Below are positions 44,490 through 55,088 of a DNA stretch of 64,000 nucleotides, piece after piece. Origin of the DNA: Brachypodius melanocephalos (lineage: Eukaryota > Chordata > Aves > Passeriformes > Pycnonotidae); NCBI GenBank assembly GCA_013398615.1, contig VZSR01003282.1, forward strand, positions 1,387,986-1,451,985. The letters run 5' to 3'. The notes below the pieces were generated by a model that was not told the origin of the DNA, did not search any database, and worked only from the letters and a program-made list of their open reading frames with translations. The position numbers were made by a program, and so were the translations under genes. How positions within the stretch are numbered: position 1 is the first letter of the stretch; every line of letters starts with the position of its first letter.

Positions 44490-46270
44490 GACCAACCCTT
44501 AGCAGCCCCTGAAGCATAATCTCAGATTTTCTGCAATTTTGCATATTTTATACCTTGCAGATTTTAAAATACTCCAGAGTGGGATGACTGGGTTATTCCT
44601 TACATTGCGGATACAAAAGCCATATTTCATCCCAATGCAAGCCTCCTCACAAAGTTCTGCTTTGTTGAAGTGCCAGAGCTTCAGAAGGTGGCTCTGACAC
44701 AACTCCTGCCCTGCTGAGCTTGCTGAGTGCCACCAGGACTCAAAACAACTGAAAGAATCCTGTAATTTCATAAAGGCCACCTTATCAAATTAGTGACAGA
44801 ATTAAAACAGAAAATGGGAGGTCCAAACCCAAGAAATTGCACTTAAGAAATGCCCTGGCATTGGCTGCCTTCAACTGTTGAGCTTCTGCCTGTTCATAGC
44901 CTGCTTTATTGTTTGATTTTAATATTTGTTCCTGCAATTAAATTTTCCCTCGTTTTTGTTCATGATTTTGGTTATTTTAAACTATTGCAGTTAAGGATTG
45001 AGCTGATGCTGTGCCTGGTTTTGTCACCATGCTGGGGGAACAGCCCTGAGGGATCTGGAGGGGCTGCAATGGCTTGGAGACAGTAATTTTCCAAGGAGGA
45101 TTGTTTTTCCTTTGCTGCTGTCATCCTTGGAAAAATAATCCTCCTCTGACTTTGCACTTTTGCCACCCAGTCTTAAGTCCAAACTAATGTGAGCCTGACA
45201 TTGAAAATAATTTATTTTCAGGGTATTTGACATCTTGTCATATAGGGAAAGGTGAGTGCATTGAGCAGAGCACTGCAAAAATACCTCAGGGATTATTACT
45301 CCAGGCAAACTGTTAATTGGCAAGGGATAAAAGTTGAAGACGGAAAATTAGAGGGCTGCAAACACCACAGTTTATTTTGAATTTGCTGTCGAGTGAGATA
45401 CATGGGGCTGTAGCACCTCTCACTGTTTAGGGCATGCAAAGGCAGGATTGATTACCTGACCAATGTAAAATAATAATGACTTCAAACAAAGCAGTGCTGG
45501 AGAATTTATGGAGACTGTGCACTTTTGCACTCTTTAAAACTTGGTAAGAAAACATGAAAAAAGTAAAAAATGTCATGGATTTCAACTGTATCTCACTGAT
45601 AAATATTGAGAAGTAAATCCTTAAAAAGGAAAAGGCTTAAAATTCTCATGAGGTGTCACTCAAAAGGAGTTGTGAGAAGCTGCAGGTTTTAAAACCCAGA
45701 AAATAAATCAGGTTTTTAAAATTTTAAAGACAACGTCTGTAAATGTTTTGCTTTTGTCCCTGATGAATTGTGGCTTGTGATGATTACCCTGTTAAATTTT
45801 AAAGCAGCCAGTGGTGCTTTAAAGGCTGGAGCCTGGTTTTAACGATTGAAAAATAAGAATAAAGCGTCAGCGATGTTTCTGTAAATGTCAGACTCCTTTT
45901 TCCTCCCTGCTGGGGTGACTTTCTCTCGGGCTGGGAGGTTTTTATACCCAAATTACACACAGGGACATTTCCCAGCTGCAGCTCTCACCCAGTCCTCGGT
46001 GTGGAGCCAAACACGGGATTGTTTGGGACCACGGGAGCTGTGCGAGAGCAGCCTTCGGGGGTGTCCCTGGCCAGGTGGCATTTTGGGAAGGAATTCCTGG
46101 CTGGGAGGGTGGGGATGGTGGCACGGGGTGCCCAGAGAAGCTGTGGCTGCCCCTGGATGTGTTTCCTGTCCGTTTGTGTCGCTCTCCATTTGTATCCCTG
46201 TCCATGCGCGTCCCTGTCCCTCTCCACGTGTGTCCCTCTCTCCACGTGTCCCTGTCCCTGCCCATGCCAG
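44490..46270. other. Spacer between NMI and RBM43
   Basis: Either a long NMI 3'UTR or intergenic DNA. No exon recognised; apart from the short CR1 piece at about 46,076-46,160, it is unique AT-rich sequence. Confidence 0.5.
46076..46160 (+). mobile_element. CR1 fragment, sense, upstream of RBM43
   Basis: GGAAGGAATTCCTGGCTGGG and AGAAGCTGTGGCTGCCCCTG match the middle of the 13.9-kb CR1. Confidence 0.7.
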
Positions 46271-46376
46271 TGTCCATTCCCAGCCCCGCAATTCCAGCCG
46301 GGAAGGGCGGGCCGGGCGCGCCGTGTCCGGGCAGGGCTGGAGGCGGCCGGAGGGGCGGCCCCGCCGCTTCCCCGCC

Positions 46377-46394
46377 GCTTTCGCTTTCGTTTCC
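46377..46394 (-). promoter_or_regulatory. RBM43: Strong ISRE in the RBM43 promoter
   Basis: On the minus strand it reads GGAAACGAAAGCGAAAGC: three GAAA cores at two-base spacing, a near-ideal IRF/ISGF3 target. It lies about 130 nt upstream of the start codon and suggests that RBM43 is interferon-responsive in this species. Confidence 0.7.
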
Positions 46395-46525
46395 TTACCG
46401 GGCCCGTTCTTTCCGGGCTCCTCCCGGTGGGATTCCCCGTCCTGCTGGGATCCCCATGCCGGTAGGATCCCAATCCCGGTAGGATCCCCGTCCCGGGGGA
46501 TTCCCGTCCCGTTGGAGCGGCGGCC

Positions 46526-46528
46526 ATG
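46526..46528 (+). CDS. RBM43: RBM43 start codon at the end of exon 1 (GC donor)
   Basis: GGCCATG|GCAAGT: the ATG has a good context, and the following GCAAGT is the standard GC-AG donor. Exon 2 starts in phase 0, so ATG joins GCC directly. No GT donor nearby preserves the frame. The 5'UTR part of exon 1 extends back into the CpG island. Confidence 0.6.
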
Positions 46529-49500
46529 GCAAGTGCCGGGGGAGCGGGGGCTGCGAGGGGCAGGGCCGGGAGGAGCGGGGGGGAACGGGCTGGAAAAGGG
46601 TGGGAAGGGGGCTGGAGAGGGACTGGGGACAAGACATGGAGAGACAGGATACAGGGAATGGCTCCCACTGCCAGAGGGCAGGGATGGATGGGAGATTGGG
46701 AAGGAGTTCCTGGCTGGGCTGGAATTCCCGGAGAAGCTGTGGCCGCCCCTGGATCCCTGGCAGTGCCCAAGGCCAGGCTGGACGGGGCGCCCTGGGATGG
46801 TGGAAGGTGTCCCTGCTCATGGCAGGGGTGGATTGGGATGAGCTTTAAGACCCTCCCAAGCCACACCGGAGTGGATTTGCCGGGAAGCCACAGCAGGACC
46901 CCGTTGTCACCAGAGCCCTTCCCTCCCTCCTTCCCTCCCGGCCCATTCCCGGTCCATTCCCGGCCCTCACGCCCATCCCTGCCCGGGAGCAGCTGCTCGG
47001 CACAGACGCGTCTCGGCAGTGATTCAGCACAAACCGTGTGTTCTTGGAGTGGTTTTTTTCCCCCTAACCCCGCTAGCAGGCCCGAGTGTTGCTCCCAAAC
47101 ACCAGCTGGGAAGGTGTGAGGGCTGTCTGGCAGCTGAGCCGAGCTCCGGCTGTGCCAGGCGTGAGAAAATGCCGCCTTGCAGCTTGGAAGCGCCCTGTTG
47201 GCATTCCCTGCGTGCTGCCTCCCCACAGCCCGGCCCTGCTCTCACACGAGCTTCACCGCCGGCAGCATCGGCTACTGCGATTAATTAAAAGCTCCTGGCT
47301 CTCGAAATTTGATTGGAGCGGGGATAAAAGGAGATAAACCCTCTGGCTGGGTTTGTCTCTGGAGCCGCGGTGATCCTCAGGGTTTTGGACAGACATCGCT
47401 CCCTCAGCAGCACCTTCTGCTCTGGAGATGGAGCTGGGACCGTGTTTTAAGCAGCCCAGGCCCAGAAAAAAAAACCACAAAACCAAAAAAAACCCAACAA
47501 AAACTTAAAAGGAGTTTAAAGAATTCAGATGGAGTGACTGACCTCAAGTGCAGTTACCGACAGCTCGCTCCCACAAACGCTGCCCTGCAGACAAACCAAA
47601 TTTACCTCCTTTCTTCCAAAAAGTCCACCGACTTGTTACTAAAATGTTCCTAAATTTAGTCAGTGCTCCACAATTTGCGGTGGTTTTGCCGTGATATTCC
47701 CAGTGAGATGTCGCTGTTTCTGTCTGGGTAATAAGGATGGAAGGCAAATCTGCTTTTCCTGACAAGACAGGGATGCAGATCCTGTTTGGGCCGGGGTTTG
47801 TGTTTGCTCCTGGGGCTTTGGCTCTGATGGAGATCGTGTGTGGGGTTGGTTGTTCCATGCTCGGCGAGTCTGGGCTGGCTGGGATTGTGTTCTCCCGATT
47901 TAACAAGGTTATCCGTGGAATAAACAGAGGGAGCCGAGTCAGAGCACAGCCCGAGAGATCTCCTGAATTTAGCAAGGAATCTGCTCCTTCCACTCTGCAG
48001 GAATCCTTGCTGAGCACCACGTGCAGTTACAATTTTTCATTCTCTTCTGATGCTGAATATTAGAATTACAATTTTTCATTCCCTTCTGCTTTTGAATATT
48101 AGAATCAGAGGAAACCACATTGTCAGTGGGACCTGAGAAACTTAAATTCAGTGCTCATTTTTACTGCTTTAAGAAGACACTAAGAGGGTCTAAGTGGCAT
48201 TTAAAACCATTTTTTAGTGCACAGTGATGCAGGTGCCCGAGGCAGCCTGGCAGGCACTCAGAGCTGATTGAGCAGGATTAATTAACCCCTAAATGCGCAT
48301 CGCAGAGGGAATGGGAGTCTCTCCCGGGGTGGGAATCTGCTGCATTTAATGTGTGCCATCTCTGCACAGGCCACGGGCCGAGCTGCCAGAGCCACGAGGA
48401 CAATTGTCATTGCTGGTGTCCCAGCTGGCCTCCTGCAGGATGAGGTCATGGCTGACATCCTCACCATCCACTTCCAAATGTCCAGGAACAACGGCGGGGA
48501 TGTGGAAGAGGTCACGTACCCCACACGGAATAAAGGAGTTGCCTACATAACCTTTGAGGATCAAGGAGGTATTTGGATTAATGTATTAAAGCACAGCCAG
48601 CCCCCGAAGAATTAGCCCCAGAATGTTGATTCCTGAGCCAAATGATTTTAAATTGGGGTTTTACAGAGCTGGGAGCCTGAAGGCTCTCTGCTAATCAGGC
48701 CAAGTTGCAGGAATTTATTCCTGCTCGTTGGAGTAATGACTCACTCGTCATGCAGAGCGTTGTGTTTGTTTTGCAGGAACAAATTTATGCCATGAATAAA
48801 GTATTATTTTTGTAGCCAGGCTCTGGGGGATAAATCTCTGCCAATTAATGTGCCGAGGAGACAGGCTCGTGTCTCTCAGAGCAATTTGGAGTAATACATA
48901 AAATATTAGGTGGGAGCATCGAGTGGCCTGCGTGTGTGTGGGTACATGAGGGGTTGCAGCAGGCTGGAGGTGACTCTCACTGCTGAATGAGTGAATCTGG
49001 GTTTGTTTTCAGTTGTGGAGAGGGTTCTGAAGAAGGATCAGCATCTCCTGCAGGACAAGAGGCTGGCCAGGCGCTACCCCCTGACAGTGACCCGCTACCG
49101 CCACGACAACGTGAGCTCCTCCCCAGTCCAGCTAATTATGCTTCATGCCTTATTAACCGCTCCTAAACGTCTCCAATTCCCAATTCCAGGTCTTCCTCTG
49201 TGTCACATCCACCCTCAGCGTGGCTGTTTTCAGAGGTCACTTTGTTCTGGAAGATTTGGTGGAAGAGATGAAAAAGCAGAGCCCGGCTTTGGATTTCGGG
49301 CCTTTGCAGCCCGACGGGCAAATCGCTGTGCAAGGCTCCTTCCCAGCCCTCAGAGAGCTGAGAGAATTCCTCTTGGTAAAGGCAAAATCCCTCTCAGAGG
49401 AGGACAAAAGAGAAGGAAAATCCCGTCAGAGACTGAGGAGGAAGCTGCAGGAGCACAGAGGTGCCACAGAGACAAGAAATTCCATTCGGGACGCGCCCAG

Positions 49501-49909
49501 GGAAACACAAGTGGTGGTTCTGGACACGGACATCTACCTCTACATGAGGTCCTTTCACCCCAAAACGTTCCAGGGAAGTGATGTTGTCATTTCTGGTGTC
49601 ACTGATGGTGACATCACCACGGTGTGCATTCAGAGTGCTGGCGGGAAGGCTGGCGCTGCACATGGGTTAAGGGCCAAGAGAACGATCGAAAGCTGCTCCG
49701 TGGAGCTGCAGAAGATTTTAAGGAAGGAAAGGATCTGCTTCAAGGAGCACAGCAGAGCTGAGAAGCAGAAGTACAAACAGCTCTGTGAAAGGTTAAAACC
49801 CCGGCACCCTGGGGTGCTGCTCCTTCCTTATGACACCCACATCGACGTCGTAGGAACTTCTGTGCGTGTTTTTGAGTTTACAGAGGACGTGAAGAGACAC
49901 TCCAGGTAG
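46526..49909 (+). CDS. RBM43: RBM43: RRM/NID-like domain protein
   Basis: RNA-binding motif protein 43, poorly studied, with one N-terminal RRM-like domain. Seen: exons ending 46528 (ATG only), 48370-48568, 49013-49110 and 49190-49909 join in frame to 339 residues plus TAG (human 357). Residues about 9-67 (TRTIVIAGVP, ILTIHFQMSRNNGGDVEEVT, YPTRNKGVAYITFEDQ) match human RBM43, including the diagnostic GGDVE and YPTR.KGVAY strings. The middle (VFLCVTSTLSVAVFRG, LEDLVEEMKKQSPALDFGPL, GSFPALRELREFLL) and the C-terminal region (VVVLDTDIYLYMRSF, YDTHIDVVGTS) also follow human RBM43. The gene lies tail to head with NMI, about 2.2 kb apart. The RRM-like unit is very similar to the last NMI exon. Odd: the start codon sits at an exon end with a GC donor (ATG|GCAAGT). 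No in-frame ATG before the RRM core is found in exon 2 itself, so an upstream start is needed. Confidence 0.94.
46605..46865 (+). mobile_element. CR1 LINE 3' end, sense, in RBM43 intron 1
   Basis: GGAGAGGGACTGGGGACAAG, CAGGGAATGGCTCCCACTGC, CCTGGATCCCTGGCAGTG and GATGAGCTTTAAGACCCTCC. It sits within about 80 bp of the RBM43 exon 1 donor. Confidence 0.85.
48370..48568 (+). CDS. RBM43: RBM43 exon 2: main part of the RRM/NID-like domain
   Basis: 199 nt between TGCACAG and GGAG|GTATTT, phase 0 to phase 1. It encodes ATGRAARATRTIVIAGVPAG through YITFEDQG, covering most of the fold up to the fourth strand. Confidence 0.96.
49013..49110 (+). CDS. RBM43: RBM43 exon 3: end of the RRM/NID-like domain
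   Basis: 98 nt between TTTCAG and GTGAGC, phase 1 to phase 0. It encodes VVERVLKKDQHLLQDKRLAR and RYPLTVTRYRHDN. Confidence 0.95.
49190..49909 (+). CDS. RBM43: RBM43 exon 4: central and C-terminal region
   Basis: 720 nt after TTCCAG, including TAG. It encodes 239 residues: a GHFVLEDLVEEMKKQSPALD segment resembling a KH- or RRM-like fold, a basic linker (SRQRLRRKLQEH), the conserved VVVLDTDIYLYM and DGDITTVCIQS motifs and the YDTHIDVVGTS end. Confidence 0.96.
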   Translation, partial: VFLCVTSTLSVAVFRGHFVLEDLVEEMKKQSPALDFGPLQPDGQIAVQGSFPALRELREFLLVKAKSLSEEDKREGKSRQRLRRKLQEHRGATETRNSIRDAPRETQVVVLDTDIYLYMRSFHPKTFQGSDVVISGVTDGDITTVCIQSAGGKAGAAHGLRAKRTIESCSVELQKILRKERICFKEHSRAEKQKYKQLCERLKPRHPGVLLLPYDTHIDVVGTSVRVFEFTEDVKRHSR

Positions 49910-50740
49910 GAGTGAGTGCTCCTGGAGCTTGTGTTTCTCACCCAGGCTGTGCCTGTGGGCCTGTGGCCCTGCACATCTCCCACTTTGTCACCTTAGGATG
50001 TCACTTTGTCCCACTCACAGGCTGGCAGCTCAGATGACCAAGCCTGGCCTCCCCCAAATACCAAACCAAGGTCAGAACAAGAAACCTCTCTGCACTTGGG
50101 GAGTGAAGAATTTAAGGAATTTAAGCCTCTTCTGTCCAGAAAGAGCCACATTTTCCTTTTAGTACCTCAGTGCATTCTCACCCCAGCTTGCTGTCATGAT
50201 GAGAAAAGAGATTTCTTTTTTAAGCTGGATGTGCCAGCCTTGTAGGAAACCCTGCAGGGGAGTTCTGTGAGGAGTACGGTGAGGAGGTGACCACAGCAGC
50301 CAGGAATGGGGACATTGTCTGCAGCCTTTCTTTTCCTCCTTGAGGAGAGAGCTGGGACACTTGACAGAGCAAAATGCACATGGAATGGACAGGCTTGAAA
50401 ATCCTTCTCTGGAGGAAACAGGCAAGTTTATTTTCATAGGATCAATAATGGTTTGGGTTTTTTTTTTTTTTTTTCCATCTGTGAAGGCTTCTGCAGCATC
50501 TCTTGACAGCACGTTATTTAAACATGGAAGTGTGTCCAGAGATTTGATGGGAAAATCTGGGGGCATTCAGACTTTGGGATCAGATTCTGTTTGTTTTTTT
50601 TGTTTTTCTTTTTTTTTTTAAACGAATTTACAAAATAGCTTTTATTTTGTGATATCTGTGTGTTTAGAATAATTTGTCAAAACATCCAGAGCACCAGCTC
50701 TTCTGCCTGATGTGCAGGGAGAGTTTTAGGGGTTTGTGCC

Positions 50741-50746
50741 ATTAAA
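50741..50746 (+). terminator. RBM43: Candidate RBM43 poly(A) signal (ATTAAA)
   Basis: ATTAAA followed by GTGT-rich sequence about 830 nt after the stop codon. The GTGTCTGTG downstream element makes it plausible. Confidence 0.4.
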
Positions 50747-53700
50747 GAAAGGAGTTGTCCAAAACACTGTGTCTGTGTTATTTAAACCAAATCCCAGGTT
50801 TTTGGTTGGAAGCCCAACCTGAAACCCAAGAAATGCTCCAGGCATTTTCTTGTCACGACTGATTATCCACTGATGCTAATGAAAAGTGTTAAAAGTGTAT
50901 TAAAAATGATTGTCAAAGCAATCTGAGGAGCTTAAGTGCTTTTGCTGAGTAAGATTTAGAGATTTCATCCTTTCCAAGTTCCCCCGTGCTCTGCAGGTTC
51001 TGCTCAGGGCTGGGAAACGCTGGAAAACTCCCCCTGGAGCTCTTTGGGGTCGTCCCCACAGAACCCAAGCAGAGATGGGAACTTTTTCAAAGAGAAATTC
51101 CTCTATGAAGGATAATCCCTTAATGAAATTAGTGCTGTTTCCTGGTGTCCACATCGAGCTGCTCATCCTTTTTCTGAAGAGCCTCATTTTTTATTTTATT
51201 TTTTTTCCCTGATTCAGAGCTTTGGCATTTCCTATTTGCTCAAGTGGCAAACCGGTGGCACCGGTGTCTGTGTAAACCCTGGGTGCTGCTGGTTTTTGAG
51301 GCACTTTTGGCACCAGCCCAGTTGGCAGCAGCACTCCAGGTGTCCTTCAGGTCTGGTTTCCTGCCAAACAACTCCTTCTTACCCAACCTTCAAAACCTTG
51401 AAAGCAGGGGTGAATAAAATGTTCTTTTCGAGTCGTGCCTCGGCTGGAGCAGCTCCTCTTGGCATTCCCAGTGCAGCCCCTTTGCCCCCCACGTCCTTGG
51501 CACCCCTTCAGCATTATCCCATTGTTCCCAGGGCTCTCCCATCTGCCGCTCTCATTCCCAGGATGGCGCTTCTGGAGACAAAAAGAGCTTTTTTTTTTTT
51601 GCTTCGCCTGTTTTGTTTGTGGAATGCTTTGGAAAGAGGCATCTGGGGCTGGTGGGTGGGGGAAAAAAGGAGCAGGGGAGCGATTGTTGTGCTCCGGGGC
51701 TGCTCTTCCAGCGTGGATTTGGCTGGGAATGCTTCACCTTTGGCACCTGGGTTGTGTTTTTCCAGTTTTTTTCCAAAGCTGGAAAAACACAACCAGAACA
51801 GCAATGAAATGCATATTCCTTCCCTCGCCATGGAAAACAACGGATATTTACCTCAAACCCCTCCAATTCGGTCATGGCCATGAATATTCCAATAAATCCA
51901 ACCAAACCAGCCCGTGTTAGGGCTGCTCAGAGATTTGCCAAGCTCTCCTTCCCACAGTTATTTTAATGGCAAGCAGAGCGCTGCTGTCCCGGTGAAAATT
52001 CCACTCGAAAAATATTTGTGTGTGTTGGATAATATCCTGGGAAACAGCTGCTGTTCCTGGATCTCTTGATTGACTCAGGTTTGCACATTAAAAAAATTTT
52101 AATTTTTAAAAAAAGCCTTGCTCGGGAGACCTCAACAAAATATTTGTGCCCTCGCTCGCTGCGAGGGCAGAAGGGGATAAATAAGAGTTGTAAAAATATG
52201 AAGGCTAATTTCGATTTGAGGCACTGCTGCTACTGGAAAAGCCTACAAAAAGATAATTTTAAAAGGCAGAAATAGAAGAATGGGAGCTCAGTTCCTGGCA
52301 GCACATCGCTACAGCCAGTGGGGAAAACACCTTAAAAACTGGTTTAAAACGCCTTAAAAACACCTTAAAATCTGCTTTAAAACACGAGGATTTGAGGGAT
52401 ATCTCTGAGCAGGAAAATATTACCCAATTTGAGGGCAAAGCAATCTCCTGGTTGTCCTGAGGGGCTGGGGGAGGTGATGCAGCAGCAATGATTGACTGGA
52501 ATCCTTCAGCATCCCAGACACAAAGGGCTGGGAGGACAAAGCCTCCCCTATTCCCCATTGTACCTGAGCGTCTCATCGTGCAGCGGGAAGGACGGATGCC
52601 ATTCCTGCAGGAAGAGGGTTTTCCAGGAGGAAAAAAAAGCCTTTTCTGCTGATTCCTCATCCCCAAAGCTGCCTCTGCCACCTCGGAGCTGCGCTCAAAC
52701 TTTGTGTGTTTGTTCCAAGTGCACGAACTGCAGAAGAGCTGGAGAATTGCAGTCTCAGAGGGATGTTCTAAAGGGATATTCTGCTTTTGAGAGCCGTGTG
52801 TTTTATTTAAAAATAACCCCCAGAAGGACAATAAACAGAGTTAGTAACAATTAACTCATTGTATCTGAGGCCACTTTCACAGCTACATCTCTGTCAGGCC
52901 ACGCTGGAGGCTGGGAAGCGTGGAACCCTGATGAAAATGGGAATATTCAGCAGCTGAGGGGGGGTTGGTGGGTCCCTGCAGCCATCCAGGGGTGGATCCC
53001 ACCCGGGAGAGGAGATGGATTTAGCAGGGATCTCCCTCTGCTCCGGGGCTCGTTCCTGTTTTGGTGCGGAGAGAAAAGCAGCTGGGACCTTGCCCAGGGG
53101 GCTGGGAGATGCTTGGAAAAGCTTCCAGCATTGCTCAACCCTTCCGAGATGGCTTCTCCCTCACATCCAGGGTGGTCGGTGTTCCAGGATCCAGTTTAAT
53201 TCCAAATGACTCCTTTGGGCTCCTTCCCTCCGGTTGCTGCTTCATCGGAAAGACTTTTTCCACCCCTCTGTTTGAAATGAGGAGCACAGAGAAATCCCGT
53301 GCGGATCCTTCACCACCTTCACCTAAATTAGAGGATGGGAGTCTTCCCTGATTTCTGCAGCAGCTGTCTGAAGATAACCAGGCAACCTGGCCAAGGGAAT
53401 AAAAAATAATAAAAAAAAAATCATTAATTTTAATTACGATTTAAAGCAAACCAGGAAAATCGAGTAAGACTGCACAATTCAGGCCTGACAGCACCTGGTC
53501 TGCTTGTACTCACTTTTTCCTTAGTTGTAAGAGTTGTAGAACATCTGCTGGAAAACAAATCCTCTTTTTTTTTTTACTTCCCTAACACAGCTTTTCTTTG
53601 TTTCCTGACACCCATTAATGACCTTTGAAGAAATCTCCTACAGGAGCTTAGTTAAAGGAAAACGCCACCTCTGAAGGCAGCAGCCACCAGTGCTGGGCTG

Positions 53701-53984
53701 CTGCATTAAAAGCAGTTTTCCAGGTGGATTTTCCCTGTCCTTTCTGCTCCTGCCTCTGTCATGGGAGCAGTGGGGATCAACACCTGCCACCCAGAAGGAA
53801 AAAAATTCCCAAAATTCCAAAGGAAAAAAAAAAACCAACCAGACAAAAAAGGGGATAAAATACTGGCAAAACAAAGTTCTGTTGTGTTTGTACAGCTGGA
53901 ATAGTTTCACACTCCTGAAATCCCTGGCACGGTGGGGAAGGAATGCCAGGGGTGGGATGCACGAATCGGGATCGTGTAGGGAAG

Positions 53985-54030
53985 GAGGGATTTCTCCAGG
54001 GTGGGATTTCTCCAGGGTGGGAATTTCTCC
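53985..54030. repeat. Short tandem repeat of 17 bp
   Basis: GGGATTTCTCCAGGGTG occurs about 2.5 times. Confidence 0.75.
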
Positions 54031-54299
54031 CAGCTCATCCCTGCTGGAGCAGGCTGCGTGTGCTGGAGCTGCTCATCCCATTCCCTATTCCCTGTGGGAA
54101 GAGCGGAATGATGCCTGCGAGCCCCAAGGGGCGGAGTTGGTCCATTTGGGGTCACCCTCGGCTCTCACAGGGGACACGTGCAGGTGCCACCAGCCGGACC
54201 TTGTCCCATCCGCCTTTTCCTGCCGTGAGCTCGGGAACACAAGAGGGAGCCAGATGCTTTGGAGCCGCAATTCCAAGGGCTGCGCCGGGGTCCTGCCCT

Positions 54300-54545
54300 G
54301 CTGCGGGAGGAGGAGATGCCGGGAGGGGCTCCTGCTCCATCCCCGAGCTGCGGGAGGAGGAGATGTTGGGATCAGCTCCTACTCCATCCTCGAGCTCAGC
54401 TCCCCTTTCCCTGGAGGAGATGTTGGGATCAGCTCCTGCTCCCTCCCCGAGCTCAGCTCCCCTTTCCCTGATGAGATGTTGGGATCACCTCCTGCTCCAT
54501 CCCCGAGTTCAGCTCCCTTTTCCCTGATGAAATGTTGGGAGTGGT
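54300..54545. repeat. 56-57-bp minisatellite, about 4-5 copies
   Basis: Units start with AGATGTTGGGATCAGCTCCT at 54,361, 54,418 and 54,474, with a weaker unit before and a partial one at 54,530. The plus strand stays open across it (EMLGSAPAPSPSSAPLSL), but there is no sign that it is a coding gene. Confidence 0.9.
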
Positions 54546-54769
54546 TCTTTCCCGTTTTTCCCTGCCCAGGATGCTCTCCCAGCACCTTTCCAGGTCCTAT
54601 ACAAACGGGATTTCACGCTGAGGTCGTGACGAGCAGAAGGCTGTGATTAATCCCTTGTTAAACACGGTGTAATTAAGGCGTGCTGTAATGAAGGCCGTGT
54701 TAAAGCCCATTATTCCATCCCTGGGAGCCAGGTGAGCTCAGTGCTGGAAGAGGAGGGAATTCTCAGCTG

Positions 54770-54826
54770 GGAGAGCTCGGAATGAGAGGATCTTTAAGGT
54801 CCTTTCCACCCTAAACCACTCTTCTC
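54770..54826 (+). mobile_element. Short CR1 3' tail, sense
   Basis: AATGAGAGGATCTTTAAGGT followed by CCTTTCCACCCTAAACCACT. Confidence 0.7.
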
Positions 54827-55047
54827 TTTATCTCCCACCACTCGGGGGTGAGGCCCTGCTCTGATCCCGGTTTACCTGAGCTCCTGATCCCCACCAGATC
54901 TCCAGATTCACGGATTTTGGAGGAGAGACACCTCCAGCTCCCGGCCCCTGCTGTACTGAGGAATTTAACCCTTCCTGCACCCAGGATTAACCCTTCCCTT
55001 CTCCTCCAGGCTGCAGCCAAGTGGCACCATAGGTTTAACTGTCAGGT

Positions 55048-55053
<6 letters not shown>

Positions 55054-55078
<25 letters not shown>

Positions 55079-55088
55079 NNNNNNNNNN
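55054..55088. other. Poly(A) run followed by a 10-N gap
   Basis: About 25 A, then 10 N at 55,079-55,088, then AAATTAAATAAA. The gap probably hides the unresolved length of an A-rich simple repeat. Confidence 0.9.

Larger units (their letters stand above)
46280..46600 (+). promoter_or_regulatory. RBM43: CpG-island promoter of RBM43
   Basis: GC- and CpG-rich block with no TATA box, an ISRE at 46,377-46,394 and the start codon at 46,526. A run of similar GGGATCC/CGGTAGGATCC units lies at about 46,425-46,500, between the ISRE and the ATG. Confidence 0.75.

Noticed and set aside
45885..46841. 318-codon plus-strand open frame
   Set aside because: It runs through a CR1 piece, the RBM43 promoter and the intron 1 CR1. 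Only the ATG at 46,526 fits the RBM43 gene model, in another frame context.
45985..47226. 413-codon minus-strand open frame
   Set aside because: It lies antisense across the RBM43 CpG island and two CR1 fragments; GC-rich DNA with few stop codons explains it. No domain is recognisable.
53690..54646. 318-codon plus-strand open frame
   Set aside because: Mostly driven by the stop-free 57-bp minisatellite; no splice-site structure or known domain.
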